From positions 310,001 through 374,000 of the forward strand of contig CM066304.1 of assembly GCA_033807695.1 (NCBI GenBank): a stretch of DNA of 64,000 bases, written 5' to 3'. The DNA comes from Daedaleopsis sinensis (taxonomy: Eukaryota; Basidiomycota; Agaricomycetes; Polyporales; Polyporaceae). Shown here piece by piece: positions 61,597 through 64,000 of this stretch. Positions within the stretch are counted from its first letter, which is position 1, and every line of letters begins with the position of its first letter. The position numbers and the translations under genes were made by a program. The notes under the pieces are model-generated. The model ran no database searches. It worked only from the letters and a program-made list of their open reading frames with translations, and was not told the DNA's origin.

Positions 61597-62882
61597 CTAC
61601 TCAACGCCGCACAGCATGCACTTCACCCCGGCAAACAAATATATTCGCGTGGCTACATCATCGCGCGCTACGCTACCCACGCCCCCGCCCGAGCACACCA
61701 ACGCTGTCCAAGGTAACTGAGAGACGAGGTCAGAAGAACCCTTCGTCGAGAGTTGCACGTCCCATCCGTGAGCAGATGGAAGGGAGAACTCGACAGACCG
61801 AACGAGCCGACGGATTTCGCGCAATGTGTGAAGTTCTTCCATACTATGTTCGGCATGCGGAGGACGGTAGTCGTCCTCGGGCACGATAGAGTAGTCTACC
61901 GTGAGAGCCTCCCTGTCAATGGCAAAGCGTATTCGCTCGACAGACACGCCGTTGCCGTAGCCTATGAGAAGAGGAACACGCGAGCCGCGTTGCTGCACAG
62001 TCTTGTACAAGCCCACAGTCATCGCGCTCAGCTGTTGCGCGAGACTCGTTCCCGAGCCGAAGTTGAACACTAGGCGAAAGTTGTGTTGCCAGAAACAGCT
62101 GATCCGCAGCCGTGGCACGCTCGAACGTTGGTTCTGCTCCGTGCCCTGTGGCTGGATGCGCTGAATACACCAGGCGAACACTGGGATATTTGAATATATG
62201 CATGCGGGGCTTACGAGATAGTACTCACACGCAACGTCAGACCGAACATATGGCGGAGAAGGACGCAGATACGTCGGTTCGTCGGGGGAGCGAGGTAGGG
62301 ATGTGGAAATATCGATGAGGGTGGTGGCGTCGTTGAATGTACGTGATATGGTGACCGCATCTCGCGGACTGTATTCGTGGTCGGGACACTACATGCCTGT
62401 GAAGAACTGCAGGACTCACTTTGCCGGCCAACCAAGGGAGAAGTTGACCTTGGATATCCGAGTGGCCTGGTCAAACATCTCCAGCAACTGCGCGCCCTCC
62501 ACCGCGGGGTCCCAGTCCTTGCGCAACTCCGGTGTGACCAGGACGGACTTCCACGCCTCCAACGACACGGGCTCGTCGCCAATGGCCACTTCGAGAACTG
62601 CGCGGTGGATGCTGTCCCCAGACTTGTTCTGACGGCGGTGAACGATGACATCGGTGAGTTCGGGGGAAGACGTCGCACGGCCCTTGCCCTTGGTCGGCGG
62701 GTTGGGGTCGCTGGAGACAGGTACACGTTTCCACTCTGGGGAAGAGTGCGAAGTGAGGAGTTGTCGGAAGTGTGCTTGAGCGTTGTCGAGAGCGTCATAC
62801 CACGACTGGTGTAGTCTGCGCATACCGCATGGGTGGAATATTGACAAGTCAGAGGGATATATGCGCACCTTGTACCATCCAT
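61597..62882 (-). CDS. Truncated START paralogue in U6 (377 residues predicted)
   Basis: Exons 62882-62869, 62815-62420, 62368-62229 and 62180-61597. Same class B tail. It carries the most changes of all copies, including a His-to-Asn change in the LDHAQAHF segment and substitutions near 61822, 62103 and 62693, yet the frame stays open. Confidence 0.57.
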
Positions 62883-64000
62883 TGTGTGTCGTCAGAGGTT
62901 CGTGAGTGGTCGTTATATATGGCAGTAGTCGGCGCAATGTTGTGGGGATCTGAACACGTGAAGCACGCCACGTTGTCTCCGCGAGATTAATGAAGTAAGA
63001 GGGAGGGTTGTTGAGCGCGTCGTTCACAACAGCGACAAGCGTTCAGACGGCGTGGAGGTCGTCGTAGACGAGAGTCAAGGCCAAAAGGCGCGAATCCCGA
63101 CGCCGACGCGAGGAGGAGGATGGTAAGGTCGAGAGAACGTGCACGCTGATTGCCGAAATTGCCATATTCGGGTTTTCTAAATGGATTATCCGATTTTACT
63201 CATTGATCTCGGACGCCCACCCCAACGAGTCACCCACAAGTTTGCAAAAAACCTCCTGTGAGCGATATCCCAGCACCTCATCGATATCGATCCTCATCTC
63301 CAGGCTCGGCAATTGCAGGTCGCTGCACCGACGTCCACACGCCACTCTGGGCTGAGATCGCGTACGCCGCTCGTGCTTCCGCCCCCGCTGTCCGGACGTC
63401 CACCAGCCTCCACCAGCTCCCCGCTCTGTCCTCTGACGCAGGCAACCACGCACTCGCCTCAGCCGCCCTGCGCCCGCCACTCGGTGCGTGCTATTAATAC
63501 CACGCATATGCCCCCGTTCACTCACCCTCGTCCTGCACGTCTCCCTTCGTCTCCCGCACAGCGTCCCTCCGTGCTCGCCCTCGCTCCGTCCGCTCTCTCT
63601 TCCTCACCCGCCCCCGCCCCCGCCCTTCCGCTCCGTCCAGCCTGTTTCTGAACCCACGTCGACAAGCATGTACATACTCGGCGTACGGCCATTCGCAGGG
63701 CCCGCCCCATGCACATACATCTTGCTTGGGAAGACGGACTGATTGGCAGAGGGACGGACAGAGAGAGGCTCGGATGGTAAGTCTCCCACCAACACCGTTC
63801 CGACACCCGCTCTACCGCCCGTCCGCGCCCCTCCCGCCGCGTGAGTCTCGTGTACGAACACTCGAGTCCGCGCACACGCATCATCGAGCGAGTGCGTCCG
63901 CATTCGTCTGGTCGTCGCGGGTCGACGTGCGAGTGTGACCCCAAGGCGCGTCCTCCGACCACAGCCGTCATCCCGCCGCAGCTCAGATCTCCGTACACCC
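61703..64000. repeat. Tandem array unit U6 (partial, runs off the window)
   Basis: Starts with the class B junction and covers the START 5' copy and the first kilobase upstream of it. It is the most diverged unit over about 63050-63330 (several indels), then returns to close similarity with the others up to the window edge. Confidence 0.93.
63491..64000 (+). pseudogene. Exon/intron-like segment of U6, cut by the window end
   Basis: Only the first ~500 bp are visible, closest to U2/U3 in the 63650-63790 indel pattern. The putative exons and introns further right lie outside the window. Confidence 0.35.

Larger units (their letters stand above)
51301..61702. repeat. Tandem array unit U5 (10,402 bp)
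   Basis: Same class B junction as U4. It carries an insertion of about 50 bp near 52918-52970 shared with U6 but absent from U1-U4, and a diverged block at about 55005-55310. Its last 700 bp match U3 better than the adjacent U4. Confidence 0.95.

Noticed and set aside
9515..64000. Array as a transposon, LTR element or rDNA-like repeat
   Set aside because: No terminal repeats, target-site duplications, transposase, reverse transcriptase or rRNA-like sequence were seen at the unit edges or inside. The breakpoint lies within a host exon.

Overview
The window looks like nuclear DNA of a filamentous basidiomycete. The genes have many short introns (about 48-91 bp, GTRNGT donors, CTRAY-like branch sites, YAG acceptors). 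Codon third positions are GC-rich, and the recognisable proteins (a LUFS/LisH Flo8-type regulator and a multi-START protein) are fungal in character. No prokaryotic operon structure, CRISPR array, tRNA or rRNA gene was seen.

Left part (1-9514). Three minus-strand genes are supported: a 742-residue LUFS/LisH, glutamine-rich transcriptional regulator (1232-3845, seven exons); a small protein with one transmembrane segment (4379-4870, 5' exon unresolved); and a 1625-residue protein with three START-type lipid-binding domains (5803-11035, seven exons, all junctions in frame). The 5' end of the START gene lies inside the array described next.

Right part (9515-64000). About 85% of the window is one head-to-tail array of a ~10.3-10.6 kb unit: U1 9515-20074, U2 20075-30610, U3 30611-40951, U4 40952-51300, U5 51301-61702, and U6 from 61703 running off the end. 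Each unit carries, in order: the 5' portion of the START gene with its upstream region (minus strand); a GC-rich segment with exon/intron-like structure on the plus strand; a broken fragment of a SNF2-family helicase; a cluster of degenerate sub-repeats; a spacer; a block with overlapping long ORFs on both strands; and a tail with further exon-like pieces and a small minisatellite. In U2-U6 the START gene is cut in exon 4 and reads into non-homologous sequence, predicting 472-residue (U2, U3) or 377-residue (U4-U6) one-START-domain proteins with new C-termini.

The START 5' part is almost invariant between units, while the rest carries substitutions, indels and mosaic blocks. This points to repeated unequal exchange or gene conversion. 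Apart from the START copies, most of each unit looks like decayed coding sequence. The main point of interest is the array itself: serial amplification of a promoter plus the N-terminal START module.
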